Assembly (NCBI GenBank): GCA_016930935.1
Contig: JAFGFT010000004.1
Coordinates: forward strand, 47,844-111,843
Source: Dehalococcoidia bacterium
Lineage (GTDB): Bacteria; Chloroflexota; Dehalococcoidia; GIF9; AB-539-J10
Length of the DNA: 64,000 bases
Direction: 5' to 3'
A program made the position numbers and the translations under genes. The notes under the pieces were generated by a model. It was not told the origin of the DNA and did no database searches. It was given only the letters and a program-made list of their open reading frames with translations. Position 1 is the stretch's first letter. Each line of letters starts with the position of its first letter. Positions 36,907 to 46,655 of the stretch are shown in pieces.

Positions 36907-38373
36907 CTAGAGGCGAGGTCTTTGTAGATGCCAGTCGGTGGCCTTCTGGTAGGCGTAGGCCGCACGGAGTAGGACGTCTTCGCGGAAGCGATTACCCATC
37001 AGTTGCATGCCTACCGGCAAACCTGAGACATAGCCTGATGGCACGGTTATCGCCGGAATTCCTGCGATGTTGATGGGAAGAGTGAACACATCGCTGAGGT
37101 ACATCTGCATGGGGTCGTCCAGCTTCGAGCCGAGCGGGAAAGCCACAGTAGGTGATGTTGGAGTGACAAGGATGTCGTACCTGGCAAATGCCTGATCGAA
37201 TTCCTGTCTGAGAAGATAGCGCACCTTCTGTGCTTTCAGGTAGTATGCGTCATAGTATCCTGAAGACAATGCGTAGGTCCCAAGCATTATCCTGCGCTTG
37301 ACCTCATCACCAAATCCCTCGCCGCGCGTATTCGCTATTGCCATTTCTGAGCTGGTGGAGTCTACGGAGAATCCGTACTTCACGCCGTCGAAACGCGCGA
37401 GGTTGGCGGATGCTTCAGACGGCGCGATAATGTAGTAGGCAGCGAGGGCATGCTGGGTAGAGGGTAGAGAGACATCGCGATCGACTGATGCGCCCAGTCG
37501 CTCAAGAACGCTGATGGCATCCTCGATGCGGGCGCGAACTTCCGGGTCCATTCCGTCGATGAAGTATTCCCGCGGCACGCCAATCTTAAGTCCGCGGATA
37601 TCCTCTGAAAGAAAAGAAGTGAAGTCCGGGACTTCGATGGGTGCAGACGTCGAATCGTGTTCACACTGCCCCGAGATGGCATTCATGACGAGAGCGCAAT
37701 CTTCCACGTCTTTGGTGAACGGCCCAATCTGGTCGAGAGAACTGCCGAAGGCAACCAGTCCGAAGCGGCTGACTCGACCGTATGTCGGCTTGAGGCCAAC
37801 AACTCCGCAGAAGCCGGCGGGTTGCCGGATACTCCCGCCCGTGTCGGAACCCAACGCAAAGAGCCCCTGTTCTGATGCTGTGGCTGCGGCCGAACCACCA
37901 CTGCTGCCCCCCGGAACACAGTCGAGATTCCAGGGGTTGTGAGTGGGGAAGAATGCCGAATGTTCAGTTGATGACCCCATGGCGAACTCGTCCATGTTCG
38001 CCTTTCCGAGGAGAACCGCGCCCTCAGCATCAAGACGGCGGATAACCGTGGCACTGTACGGTGGGACGAACGATTCCAGTATTCGGGAGCCACACGTAGT
38101 CTTGACGCCTTCGGTACACAGCACGTCCTTGGCGATGTAGGGAATTCCCATCAAGGTAGCGCCCTCACCGCGTGAGAGCAGCTTATCAGCCTCATCGGAC
38201 TGGGCAAGCGCACGCTCCGCGCAGACCGTGATAAGCGCGTGTACGGAAGGTTCCGTGGCCTCAATGCGTTCAAGGCAGGATTGCGTCAGTTCGCGCGATG
38301 AGAGTTGCCGTGAGCGCAGTAGTTCACGAGCTTCATGAATGGAAAGCCGAAAGTGTTGTTGTGTATCGCTCAT
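36907..38373 (-). CDS. gatA: Aspartyl/glutamyl-tRNA amidotransferase subunit A
   Basis: GIPYIAKDVLCTEG, GSSGGSAAATASEQGLFALGSDTGGSIRQPAGFCGVVGLKPTYGRVSRFGLVAFGSSLDQIGP. Confidence 0.95.
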   Translation of the reverse strand: MSDTQQHFRLSIHEARELLRSRQLSSRELTQSCLERIEATEPSVHALITVCAERALAQSDEADKLLSRGEGATLMGIPYIAKDVLCTEGVKTTCGSRILESFVPPYSATVIRRLDAEGAVLLGKANMDEFAMGSSTEHSAFFPTHNPWNLDCVPGGSSGGSAAATASEQGLFALGSDTGGSIRQPAGFCGVVGLKPTYGRVSRFGLVAFGSSLDQIGPFTKDVEDCALVMNAISGQCEHDSTSAPIEVPDFTSFLSEDIRGLKIGVPREYFIDGMDPEVRARIEDAISVLERLGASVDRDVSLPSTQHALAAYYIIAPSEASANLARFDGVKYGFSVDSTSSEMAIANTRGEGFGDEVKRRIMLGTYALSSGYYDAYYLKAQKVRYLLRQEFDQAFARYDILVTPTSPTVAFPLGSKLDDPMQMYLSDVFTLPINIAGIPAITVPSGYVSGLPVGMQLMGNRFREDVLLRAAYAYQKATDWHLQRPRL

Positions 38374-38427
38374 AATGATGTCGCTACGGGCACACGCAAA
38401 ACGCAGACAGTCGGTGCAGTGACGATT

Positions 38428-38715
38428 CTATTCCAGGATGGGGGCGACGCGGAAACAGGAATCTTGACTCCGGGGCGCATTCGCGAGCACTGATTCTACC
38501 TCGAGTGAGGTTTGGGGTACATCATCACGGAGTACATTCTCAAGCAGACTGGCGTGAGGAGCAGCGGGAACGTGCTCTGTGTCCAACTCCTGCAGCACCC
38601 GGAAGTGGTCGAGAATGACAGACAGGTCGATTCGGAATCTCTCAATCTCATCATCGGTGACACCGAGCCGTGCCAGCCATGCGATATGTCTTACTTCGTC
38701 GTTAGAAAGTCCCAT
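38428..38715 (-). CDS. gatC: Aspartyl/glutamyl-tRNA amidotransferase subunit C
   Basis: LSNDEVRHIAWLARLGVTDDEIERFRIDLSVILDHFRVLQELDTEHV ... LRDDVPQTSL. Confidence 0.9.
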   Translation of the reverse strand: MGLSNDEVRHIAWLARLGVTDDEIERFRIDLSVILDHFRVLQELDTEHVPAAPHASLLENVLRDDVPQTSLEVESVLANAPRSQDSCFRVAPILE

Positions 38716-38735
38716 AGAGCATCACGAACGGCACG

Positions 38736-38797
38736 ATTATAACATTGGGCCGCTTCACTCGCAATTGTTGCGAAGTCCTTGATGGTAACCGTATAAT
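38736..38797. promoter_or_regulatory. Back-to-back divergent promoters (gatC minus strand / EF-G-like plus strand)
   Basis: Minus: TTGCGA-17-TATAAT (38764..38736); plus: TTGCGA (38768)-18-TATAAT (38792-38797); -35 elements form the palindrome TCGCAA-ttg-TTGCGA. Confidence 0.7.
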
Positions 38798-38846
38798 CAC
38801 GTGCAATTTACGCCGTTGTACCGCTATCCGTCGGAAGGAGTATGCC

Positions 38847-40889
38847 GTGGATTCATATACACCGGAGATGATTCGCAACGTGGTCCTGCTCGGACATTAC
38901 AGGTCCGGGAAGACATCGATCGGAGAGTTGATGCTGTTTCGTTCTGGGGCGACGAGTCGCCTAGGAAGCGTCTCTGACGGTACCAGTGCTTCGGACTATG
39001 ACCCGATCGAGATAGAACGCAAGATGAGCATCAGCCTTGCTCTGCTACCGATGGAGTGGAAGGGGCACAAGATCAATGTACTGGATACTCCCGGGTATGC
39101 TGACTTCGCTGGAGAGGTGAAGGCCGGTCTACGCGTTGCTGATGGAGCGCTGGTCTTCGTGTGTGCGGCGAGTTCTGTGGAAGTGGGGACGGAACAGGTG
39201 TGGGCGTATGCAAGAGAAGCCGGCATTCCTGCGGCTATCGTAATAACCAAGATGGACCGCGAAAATGCGGATTTCCACAAGACACTCGCAGATATACAGG
39301 CCCAATTGTCATCCAGGTGTGTTGCGGTTCATTTGCCGATGGGTGCTGAGGCGTCATTCAGCGGATACATAGATCTGGTATCTATGAAAGCATATGTCGG
39401 CGATAGTGAACAGGCTATTCCTGCCGAGTTGATGGATGAGGCGCAATCACTCCGAGAGAAACTTGTCGAGACAGTGGTGGAGGCAGATGATGACCTGATG
39501 TCCCGTTATCTTGAAGGCGGGGAAATCTCGGACAGTGAGATTGAGGCTGCCGTCAAGAGAGCGTCTGCCCAGGGCATCGCTGTTCCTGTGTTCGTGACCT
39601 CTGCTGTGAAAAGCATTGGCATCGAACCGATTCTGGAGTGTGTGTGTTCCTGTCTGCCGTCGCCTGTCGAACAGCAGGCTGCAACGTCCGAGATTGTCGC
39701 GTCTGACAGTGGACCACTTGCGGCCATAGTCTTCAAGACGACTGCCGACCCGTTCACCGGCAAGATCAGCTACTTCCGTGTGTATTCCGGACAGTTGGAG
39801 AGCAACTCTCAGACCTGGAATGTCAACAAGAAGGTGAACGAGCGGATTGGGCAGTTGTTCCTCCCACTTGGAAAGCAGCAGACGACCGTAGCGAAGGTTG
39901 GCGCAGGGGACATCGGGGCAATTGCAAAGCTGAGTGCTACCTCAACCGGTGATACGCTGGGTGCGCGTGAACTTGCGGCCCCACTTGCGGGGATAGCGTT
40001 CCCGAATGCGAGATACAGTCTGTCAGTGCAACCTGATTCAAAGGCCGACCTGGACAAGTTGAGCACTGTGCTTCCCCGGATGGTTGAAGAGGACCCGTCG
40101 TTGGTTCTGAAGCGCGACCCTGATACGGGCGAGACGCTGATGTCCGGACTTGGTGACACCCATCTTGAAGTTGTGAAGGATAGGATGAACCGGAAGTTCG
40201 GTGTGAAGGTTGTGCTTGATACACCTGCTGTGCCGTACAGGGAGACCATCACCCAGGGCGCACGAACGGAGCACAAACACAAGAAGCAGACGGGCGGTCA
40301 TGGGCAGTACGGTCATGTAGTCTTGCAGTTGGATCCGCTTCCTCGCGGTTCTGGTTTCCAGTATGAGGTCAAGATTGTGGGAGGTGCAATCCCGAACAAC
40401 TTCCTGCCCTCGGTTGAGAAGGGAGTCAATGAAGGAGTTCATGAGGGAGGAGTGGGTGGTTTTCCGATAGTCGATGTCAAAGTGACCGTAGTTGACGGAA
40501 GTTTCCATGCTGTTGACTCGTCCGACATCGCGTTCAAGATTGCTGCCTCACAGGCACTCAAGAAGGCACTTCAGCAGGGTTCGCCTGTACTGCTGGAGCC
40601 TATTATGAATCTTACTATCAGGGTTCCCGACGGCATGACTGGTGACATAATCAGTGATTTGAACACCAAGCGCGGTCGTGTGCAGGGTATGAATCCTGAG
40701 GGCAAGTACAATGTTGTCACGGCGCAGGCACCCTATGCTGAGGTGCTGCGATACTCTATTGATTTGCGGTCGATGCTTCAGGGACGCGGAGACTTCGAAA
40801 TGGAGTTTGACCACTACGAGCTGGTCCCTGCGCATATCGGGCAGCGCATCATAGAGCAGCATGCGGAGAAGGCAGAGAAGGCTGAGTAG
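38847..40889 (+). CDS. Elongation factor G-like translational GTPase
   Basis: GHYRSGKTSIGE (G1), INVLDTPGYADFAGEV (G3), VITKMDREN (G4); EF-G domain IV/V at C-terminus; GTG start after gaaggag. Confidence 0.85.
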   Translation: MDSYTPEMIRNVVLLGHYRSGKTSIGELMLFRSGATSRLGSVSDGTSASDYDPIEIERKMSISLALLPMEWKGHKINVLDTPGYADFAGEVKAGLRVADGALVFVCAASSVEVGTEQVWAYAREAGIPAAIVITKMDRENADFHKTLADIQAQLSSRCVAVHLPMGAEASFSGYIDLVSMKAYVGDSEQAIPAELMDEAQSLREKLVETVVEADDDLMSRYLEGGEISDSEIEAAVKRASAQGIAVPVFVTSAVKSIGIEPILECVCSCLPSPVEQQAATSEIVASDSGPLAAIVFKTTADPFTGKISYFRVYSGQLESNSQTWNVNKKVNERIGQLFLPLGKQQTTVAKVGAGDIGAIAKLSATSTGDTLGARELAAPLAGIAFPNARYSLSVQPDSKADLDKLSTVLPRMVEEDPSLVLKRDPDTGETLMSGLGDTHLEVVKDRMNRKFGVKVVLDTPAVPYRETITQGARTEHKHKKQTGGHGQYGHVVLQLDPLPRGSGFQYEVKIVGGAIPNNFLPSVEKGVNEGVHEGGVGGFPIVDVKVTVVDGSFHAVDSSDIAFKIAASQALKKALQQGSPVLLEPIMNLTIRVPDGMTGDIISDLNTKRGRVQGMNPEGKYNVVTAQAPYAEVLRYSIDLRSMLQGRGDFEMEFDHYELVPAHIGQRIIEQHAEKAEKAE

Positions 40890-40919
40890 CCGGGTCTTTC
40901 CGGTATTGCAGAGAATGCA

Positions 40920-40959
40920 AGAATGGGCGGCGAGGCTTCTGAGCCTGGCCGCCCATTCT
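40920..40959. terminator. Bidirectional intergenic hairpin between convergent EF-G-like and etfA genes
   Basis: AGAATGGGCGGC-g-AGGCT-tctg-AGCCT-g-GCCGCCCATTCT: 12-bp perfect outer stem plus 5-bp inner stem; no clear U-tract. Confidence 0.6.
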
Positions 40960-40983
40960 ATTGCTATCCGCTATGGGGTCTGG

Positions 40984-41982
40984 CTACTCTGCCAGCAACT
41001 CTTTTACCTTTGCGGTGAATGCTGGTACCACATCCTCGAATCGCCCGACCACACCGTAGTCTGCCTCAAGGAAGATGTTGGCCTCGGCGTCTTTGTTAAC
41101 TGCAACAATCGTCTTTGAGCCGGAACATCCCGCCATGTGCTGGCTGGCGCCTGAAATGGCGACTGCTACGTACAGTTGCGGCGCTACAATCTTGCCGGTC
41201 AGACCGATGTGCATCGTTTCAGGAGCCCAACCGTTATCGCATGGAGGTCTGGAGGCTCCGACTGCACCGTGAAGTGCATCGGCAAGGTCTTTTAGAATCG
41301 TGTTGAATGGTTCAGGACCTGCCGTTCCCCGTCCACCGCTGACGACAACGACGGCATCTTCCAGCTTGACGCCGACGACCTCTTCTTGAATGCGCTCGAG
41401 TATCTGGATGCCGCTGGAGACGGCATCAGTCTGAAGGTCGACAACGCTGGTGGCCTTGCGTGTGAGGTCCGGGTCGCCCGCGCTCATCGCTTTGGGGCGC
41501 ACGGTCACAACCTGTGGTGGTGCTGCGGCAAAGTCGGCGAGTGCGTTGCCGCCATACACCGGCTTGGTGACCAGTATTTCCTTCGTCTGTTCATCAATGC
41601 GAATGTTGATGCAGTCGGTGGCCACGGCTGAGCCGAGCCGGAATCCGAGGCGTGGACCAAGCTCACGGCCAATCGATGTGTGGCCGATGAGAATCAATGC
41701 GGGAGATGCCTGTGCAACTGCCTCAGCGGCAACTGCAATATGGGCGGAGGGAGAGGTGCTGTCTTCTGCAGGGAGCTTCGCGGTGAATACCGTATCTGCT
41801 CCGCGACTGCCTGCTTCAGCAACGCAGGTCTCTATGTCATCCTGCCCTGTCAGCACACACGAAAGTGTCTGCGCCATGGTGTCGGCGAGCTGTCGTCCGC
41901 AACCCAGGAGTTCACAGGTGGTGCCTGACAGTTTTCCGTTTACAACCTCTCCGTAGACAAGTACTCCACTATACTCTTTCAC
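40984..41982 (-). CDS. etfA: Electron transfer flavoprotein alpha subunit
   Basis: [75 protein letters not shown]. Confidence 0.93.
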   Translation of the reverse strand: MKEYSGVLVYGEVVNGKLSGTTCELLGCGRQLADTMAQTLSCVLTGQDDIETCVAEAGSRGADTVFTAKLPAEDSTSPSAHIAVAAEAVAQASPALILIGHTSIGRELGPRLGFRLGSAVATDCINIRIDEQTKEILVTKPVYGGNALADFAAAPPQVVTVRPKAMSAGDPDLTRKATSVVDLQTDAVSSGIQILERIQEEVVGVKLEDAVVVVSGGRGTAGPEPFNTILKDLADALHGAVGASRPPCDNGWAPETMHIGLTGKIVAPQLYVAVAISGASQHMAGCSGSKTIVAVNKDAEANIFLEADYGVVGRFEDVVPAFTAKVKELLAE

Positions 41983-42002
41983 AATGTCCTCCTGAGAGTT
42001 CG

Positions 42003-42812
42003 TTAGATGACCTTGGCTTCGCGGAGTCGCAGCGCAAGGTTCGCTCCGGCCTCGGCTCCAGTCTCGCCCTCGACTATGTCACATTTTGCCTCTTTGACAG
42101 GCTGGTAGAGCCTGGTTAGCGCGAGGCGACGTCCCTGTGCTCCAACCTCTGAGGCGTCCAGTCCCAGGTCAGCAGGCGTCCATACAGTGGGTTGCTTCTT
42201 GGCTGCGGCCATGATGCCTCTGAGTACTGCATACCGGAGGTTGCCGAGTTCGCTCGTGACGGTGACTACGACGGGGGTGGGCACCTCGACGACCTGGTAC
42301 CCATCGGGAATCACCTGCTCAATCCGGAGTTTTCCGTCCGCCGCTTCCACCTTGCGGGCAAGGGTCACCAGGGGCAGCCCGAGAAGCTCCGCAAGTCCGG
42401 GACCGACCTGTCCTGCATCCCAGTCAGAGGATTGCCGTCCACAGAAGATGACATCGTATCCTTCCAGCTTCTGTACTGCCTTGGAGAGGGCGTACGCCGT
42501 GGACCAGCTGTCGCTATCCTCAAATGCGGCATCCTCGAGTAGCACCAGTTCATCGGCGCCGACGGCCAGGCTTTTCTTGATGACGTCTCGGACGATGTTG
42601 TTGCCAAGGCTCAACACGGTCACCGTGCCGCCTGCCTGCGCCTTGACTCTGAGGGCTGCCTCCAGCGCGAATTCATCATATTGCCCGATGACTGGCTTGA
42701 TGTCAGACGGCAACGTCATTCGTTTCGTGGCAGGGTCTATCTTGAATGAGGTGGGGGGAGCCTCTGGATCAAGTACTTGTTTGCAGCAGACAACCATTCT
42801 CAATTCTGACAT
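42003..42812 (-). CDS. etfB: Electron transfer flavoprotein beta subunit
   Basis: MVVCCKQVLDPEAPPTSFKID, GQYDEFALEAALRVK, DVIFCGRQSSDWDAGQVGPGLAELLG. Confidence 0.93.
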   Translation of the reverse strand: MSELRMVVCCKQVLDPEAPPTSFKIDPATKRMTLPSDIKPVIGQYDEFALEAALRVKAQAGGTVTVLSLGNNIVRDVIKKSLAVGADELVLLEDAAFEDSDSWSTAYALSKAVQKLEGYDVIFCGRQSSDWDAGQVGPGLAELLGLPLVTLARKVEAADGKLRIEQVIPDGYQVVEVPTPVVVTVTSELGNLRYAVLRGIMAAAKKQPTVWTPADLGLDASEVGAQGRRLALTRLYQPVKEAKCDIVEGETGAEAGANLALRLREAKVI

Positions 42813-42862
42813 GAGAGGAACCTCCTTGCGTGCATCCCTTCCGTGACCAGGACGCGTGATAG

Positions 42863-44317
42863 CTATGCGTCAAGCAGTCGAATCGCATGAGCCAGTCGAG
42901 ACAGTGTCCTGTCTCTCCCCAGCACTTCCATAGTCTCAAATAGCGGCGGTGCCGCACTTCTGCCTGTCGTCGCAACTCGGAGCAAACCAAAAAGCTGTTT
43001 GGTGGATACTTCCATGGAATCACACAGTGGCCGCACAAGTGTTTCGAGGTTCTCTACTGTCCACTCTTGACTGGAGGAACACAGTACAAGCACCGCAGCG
43101 AGTATCTCTTTCGCACGCGCGGCTTCAAGGCCCTTCGGCAGTAGCATGTCGGCAGGGTATGAGAGTTCTTCCTGAAAGAAGAAACCACACAATTCGCCAA
43201 GCTCAGCAAGCGACTTGGCTCGTTCTTGCACAAGTGTGCCTATGCGTGCAACGTATTCAATGTCCAGTGGTCTGCTGACGCTTGCAGGCAGGTCGCGCTC
43301 AATATAGGGCAACGCGCGTGCTGCAAACTCTTCAGGCGAAAGTCCCCTGATATAGACCCCGTTCATCCAATCCAACTTCGGCTTGTTGAAGACCGCAGCG
43401 GTCTTGCCTACACGTTCCAACGAGAAGTTCTGGACCAGTTGATCACGGGTGAGCAGGTCGGTCTTGTCATCGAGCGACCATCCAAGTAGCGCCAGAAAAT
43501 TGAACATCGCCTCTGGCAGATATCCCTGGTCACGGTATTCTCCAATAGTGGTAGCCCCGTGACGCTTGGATAACTTGGCCTTGTCAGGTCCGAGTATCAT
43601 CGGCAGATGAGCGAATACGGGTGGGCTCCAGCCGAACGCGGAGTAGAGCATCACATGGAGCGGGGTACTGGATATCCATTCATCCGCTCTCAATACATGG
43701 GAAATGCGCATGTCGTGGTCGTCTATCACGTTGGCAAGATGATACGTTGGGTAGCCATCCGACTTCATCAGGACATAGTCATTGAGGACCGCATTGTTGA
43801 AAGTGACGTCGCCACGTATGAGGTCCGCCACCGTTGTGTCTCCCGTCTGCGGCATCATGAAACGGACGACAGCAGGCTCGCCAGCAGCCAGTCTGCGCTG
43901 GACCTCAGTCTCTTCGAGGTTCCTGCAGTGTCCATCGTAGCGTGGGGGTAGATGATTGTGCATCTGTTCCTCACGGACGGCTTGCAGTCGTTCAGCGGAA
44001 CAGAAACAGTAGTATGCCTTTCCTTCGCGGATGAGTGTCTGAATTCCATCCTGATAGAGATGCAGTCTGTCGGATTGGAAGATAGGGCCTTCATCCCAAT
44101 CCAGTCCCAGCCATCGAAGACCATCGGTGATGGACTCGACGGCACCCTCCACACGGCGGGCGGTGTCAGTGTCCTCGATTCTGAGGATGAACACACCGCC
44201 GTGATGACGTGCGAACAACCAGTTGAAGAGAGCAGTGCGGATATTGCCTACGTGAGGGAACCCTGTAGGGCTTGGTGCGAAACGCACTCTTACGTCGATA
44301 GATATGTCAGTTGCCAT
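42863..44317 (-). CDS. gltX: Glutamyl-tRNA synthetase
   Basis: RVRFAPSPTGFPHVGNIRTALFNWLFARHHGG, FILRIEDTDTAR, KAKLSKRHGATTIGEYRDQGYLPEA. Confidence 0.96.
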   Translation of the reverse strand: MATDISIDVRVRFAPSPTGFPHVGNIRTALFNWLFARHHGGVFILRIEDTDTARRVEGAVESITDGLRWLGLDWDEGPIFQSDRLHLYQDGIQTLIREGKAYYCFCSAERLQAVREEQMHNHLPPRYDGHCRNLEETEVQRRLAAGEPAVVRFMMPQTGDTTVADLIRGDVTFNNAVLNDYVLMKSDGYPTYHLANVIDDHDMRISHVLRADEWISSTPLHVMLYSAFGWSPPVFAHLPMILGPDKAKLSKRHGATTIGEYRDQGYLPEAMFNFLALLGWSLDDKTDLLTRDQLVQNFSLERVGKTAAVFNKPKLDWMNGVYIRGLSPEEFAARALPYIERDLPASVSRPLDIEYVARIGTLVQERAKSLAELGELCGFFFQEELSYPADMLLPKGLEAARAKEILAAVLVLCSSSQEWTVENLETLVRPLCDSMEVSTKQLFGLLRVATTGRSAAPPLFETMEVLGRDRTLSRLAHAIRLLDA

Positions 44318-44385
44318 GCTGCAAGGTCTGAAGATTCGAACACGTCATTCCCCGGAAGAAGCAAACGGAGCACGTGTGGTTGAAT

Positions 44386-44664
44386 TCACTTTGATAACAC
44401 TTTCTGCAAGCCTTTCAACCTGCTGAGATGCTTCTTGAGCTTCTGGGCAAGTACCTCCGACTGACGGAGCGCCATTTCCGTGTCCTCAATCTCTGCCTGA
44501 ATGGAGAATAACAACCTGCTTTCCTGTCCGGAAAGGTTGGCCTCATAGGCTGAGAGGTCATCGAAGCTGCTCTCTCCGAGCAACTCAGACAACAGTTTGG
44601 CTTCACGCCGCTGCTGTTCGCCAGCGAGGTGATCCAGAGATTCTGCGTAGTCTTTCTTCTGCAT
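44386..44664 (-). CDS. Hypothetical coiled-coil protein
   Basis: 92-aa ORF between gltX and rluD, Leu/Glu/Lys-rich, helical. Confidence 0.5.
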   Translation of the reverse strand: MQKKDYAESLDHLAGEQQRREAKLLSELLGESSFDDLSAYEANLSGQESRLLFSIQAEIEDTEMALRQSEVLAQKLKKHLSRLKGLQKVLSK

Positions 44665-44705
44665 TCTGGTGTTCCACGACTATATCATGTGCGGCTCGGA
44701 CAAGG

Positions 44706-45668
44706 CTAGTCCTGCGCGAGCCTTCTGGCTTCGGCCAGAGAGGCAATCAGGTCATTGGGCAAGTCAGATATGAAGGTCCGGGGTTCCCTCTCTCCCGGCA
44801 ACAGAAGCGTGAGTGTGTGGGCGTGGAGGAACTGTCGCGCCAGAACGCCTGATAGCGCGCGCCTGCTGTTCTTGCCGCCGTATGTGCGGTCGCCTGCTAC
44901 TCCATGACCGATGTGGTCAAAATGAACCCTTATCTGGTGGGTTCTTCCTGTCTCCAGGACCACATTCAGAAGGGAGAACTCCCCGATGTATTCGCACACC
45001 GTGTAGTGGGTCCGTGCTTCTCTTCCCGTGCTGACGACAGCCATTTTCTTTCTATGCACAGGGTGTCGCCCGATTGGTTCGTCGATCGTTCCTGACTGTG
45101 CAGTCCTGCCGACAACCAGTGCGACATACTCTTTGTGGACCCTGCCTTCCTTGAACTGTTGCATGAGGTACTGTCGTGCCGATTCGTCTTTGGCAACAAG
45201 CAACAGTCCAGAGGTGTCCTTGTCCAGTCTGTGTACTATTCCTGGCCGAAGGGCCTCACCGCACTGGAGCTGTGGGTAGCGGCCGAGCAACGCGTTGACA
45301 AGCGTGTGTGCATCGTGTCCCGGGGATGGGTGTACCACCATTCCTGCCGGCTTGTCTATGACGAGAACGGCGTCATTCTCAAAGATGATGTTGAGGGTGG
45401 ACTGTTCGCCTTGCGGGGTGGCACTGGCAGTCGGCGGGAATAGTACAGTCACGGTGTCACCAACGTTGATACGCTGGCTTGGCTTGCACATCGTGCCGTT
45501 GACGGTGACGTGGGACTCCCTTGTGAGGCGCGCAGCGGCCGCTCTTGAGAGCCCGTCGATGCTGTTGCTAAGAAAGACATCAAGCCTGCTACAGGCGATG
45601 TCTGCTGTCAGCCGTGTTGCATCCGGCGTGGTGTCACTCGTCTCCTGTGTCTCCGGCAACGGATGCAC
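44706..45668 (-). CDS. rluD: Pseudouridine synthase, RluA/RluD family
   Basis: S4-like N-terminus; GEALRPGIVHRLDKDTSGLLLVAKDESA, ETGRTHQIRVHFDHIGHGVAGDRTYGG. Confidence 0.9.
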   Translation of the reverse strand: MHPLPETQETSDTTPDATRLTADIACSRLDVFLSNSIDGLSRAAAARLTRESHVTVNGTMCKPSQRINVGDTVTVLFPPTASATPQGEQSTLNIIFENDAVLVIDKPAGMVVHPSPGHDAHTLVNALLGRYPQLQCGEALRPGIVHRLDKDTSGLLLVAKDESARQYLMQQFKEGRVHKEYVALVVGRTAQSGTIDEPIGRHPVHRKKMAVVSTGREARTHYTVCEYIGEFSLLNVVLETGRTHQIRVHFDHIGHGVAGDRTYGGKNSRRALSGVLARQFLHAHTLTLLLPGEREPRTFISDLPNDLIASLAEARRLAQD

Positions 45669-46137
45669 CTCGAGTTAGAATGCTGTAGACGAGCACGATC
45701 GTACCTGCAACGACACAGGAATCCGCTATGTTGAACATCGGCCAGTGGATACCACGTGCAATCTCAATGTCAATGAAATCTGTGACGCTCGAAAGCCAGA
45801 TGCGGTCTATGAGGTTGCCGATAGCACCTCCCGTAACCAGCGCAATGCAGATGGTCTCGACTTTGTCAGGCACGTACGCGTAGTGGGATGACGCGTACTG
45901 CAAGGCAATCGGAATGAGTGCGAGTACGATGATAGAACCGATGGTGGGGATGATAATGTGACCCTGTCCCAGACCGAACACCGAGCCTGTGTTGGCAACA
46001 CGGGTCAGGCTGAGTGGACCAAGGACGGTAATTGACTCACCCAGGTCGAGCGTTGCTCGAATCCATGCCTTGCTCAACTGGTCAAGAATGATTGCGGACG
46101 CAATGACCGCCGCAGGTAGAAAGAAACTCCTACGCAC
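45634..46137 (-). CDS. lspA: Signal peptidase II (lipoprotein signal peptidase)
   Basis: IILDQLSKAWIRATL, RVANTGSVFGLGQG, ALVTGGAIGNLIDRIWLSSVTDFIDIEI...WPMFNIADSCVVAG; GTG start overlaps the upstream gene stop. Confidence 0.9.
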   Translation of the reverse strand: MRRSFFLPAAVIASAIILDQLSKAWIRATLDLGESITVLGPLSLTRVANTGSVFGLGQGHIIIPTIGSIIVLALIPIALQYASSHYAYVPDKVETICIALVTGGAIGNLIDRIWLSSVTDFIDIEIARGIHWPMFNIADSCVVAGTIVLVYSILTRGASVAGDTGDE

Positions 46138-46495
46138 GTCCAGTGCTCTTCGGTTGCTGTGTCTTGCAGCGCATACAGAGGGTCGCCTGCGGGCGAGCCT
46201 CCAACCGCTCCTCTTCGATGTCCTGACCACAGGATTCGCACTTGCCGTACGTGCCTTCCTTAAACCTGGCAATTGCATGGTCTATCTCTGCCAGAGCTGC
46301 CTTGAGATTCGCATCGAGCATGATGCGTTTCTCTAGCTCGAAAGCCTCGGTTGCCTCTTCCTCTCTCTTGCCGAAAGGGCTACCCTCACGCGTTTCGTCC
46401 GCGCTTTCCGCATCTGCATGCAACTGGTCGATGCGCTTCATGACCAGTGCCCGTTCATTGTCCAATCTTGCACGCCTGTGTTCTAGAGTCGTCAT
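46130..46495 (-). CDS. TraR/DksA-type zinc finger protein
   Basis: ALAEIDHAIARFKEGTYGKCESCGQDIEEERLEARPQATLCMRCK. Confidence 0.88.
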   Translation of the reverse strand: MTTLEHRRARLDNERALVMKRIDQLHADAESADETREGSPFGKREEEATEAFELEKRIMLDANLKAALAEIDHAIARFKEGTYGKCESCGQDIEEERLEARPQATLCMRCKTQQPKSTGRA

Positions 46496-46655
46496 AGGAA
46501 ATTTCCCTCGCCTCTGCAGACACTCGACTGTATTGTACCGCTGAGCATTGGATATGCCAATGACTTCCGAGGGGCATCCAATTGTGTCAGCAATTGTGGT
46601 TGATGCCCGTCGGAAGTTCGTAGAAAGTCTCCAGTAGTTAGTCAGTGCTCCCGGG

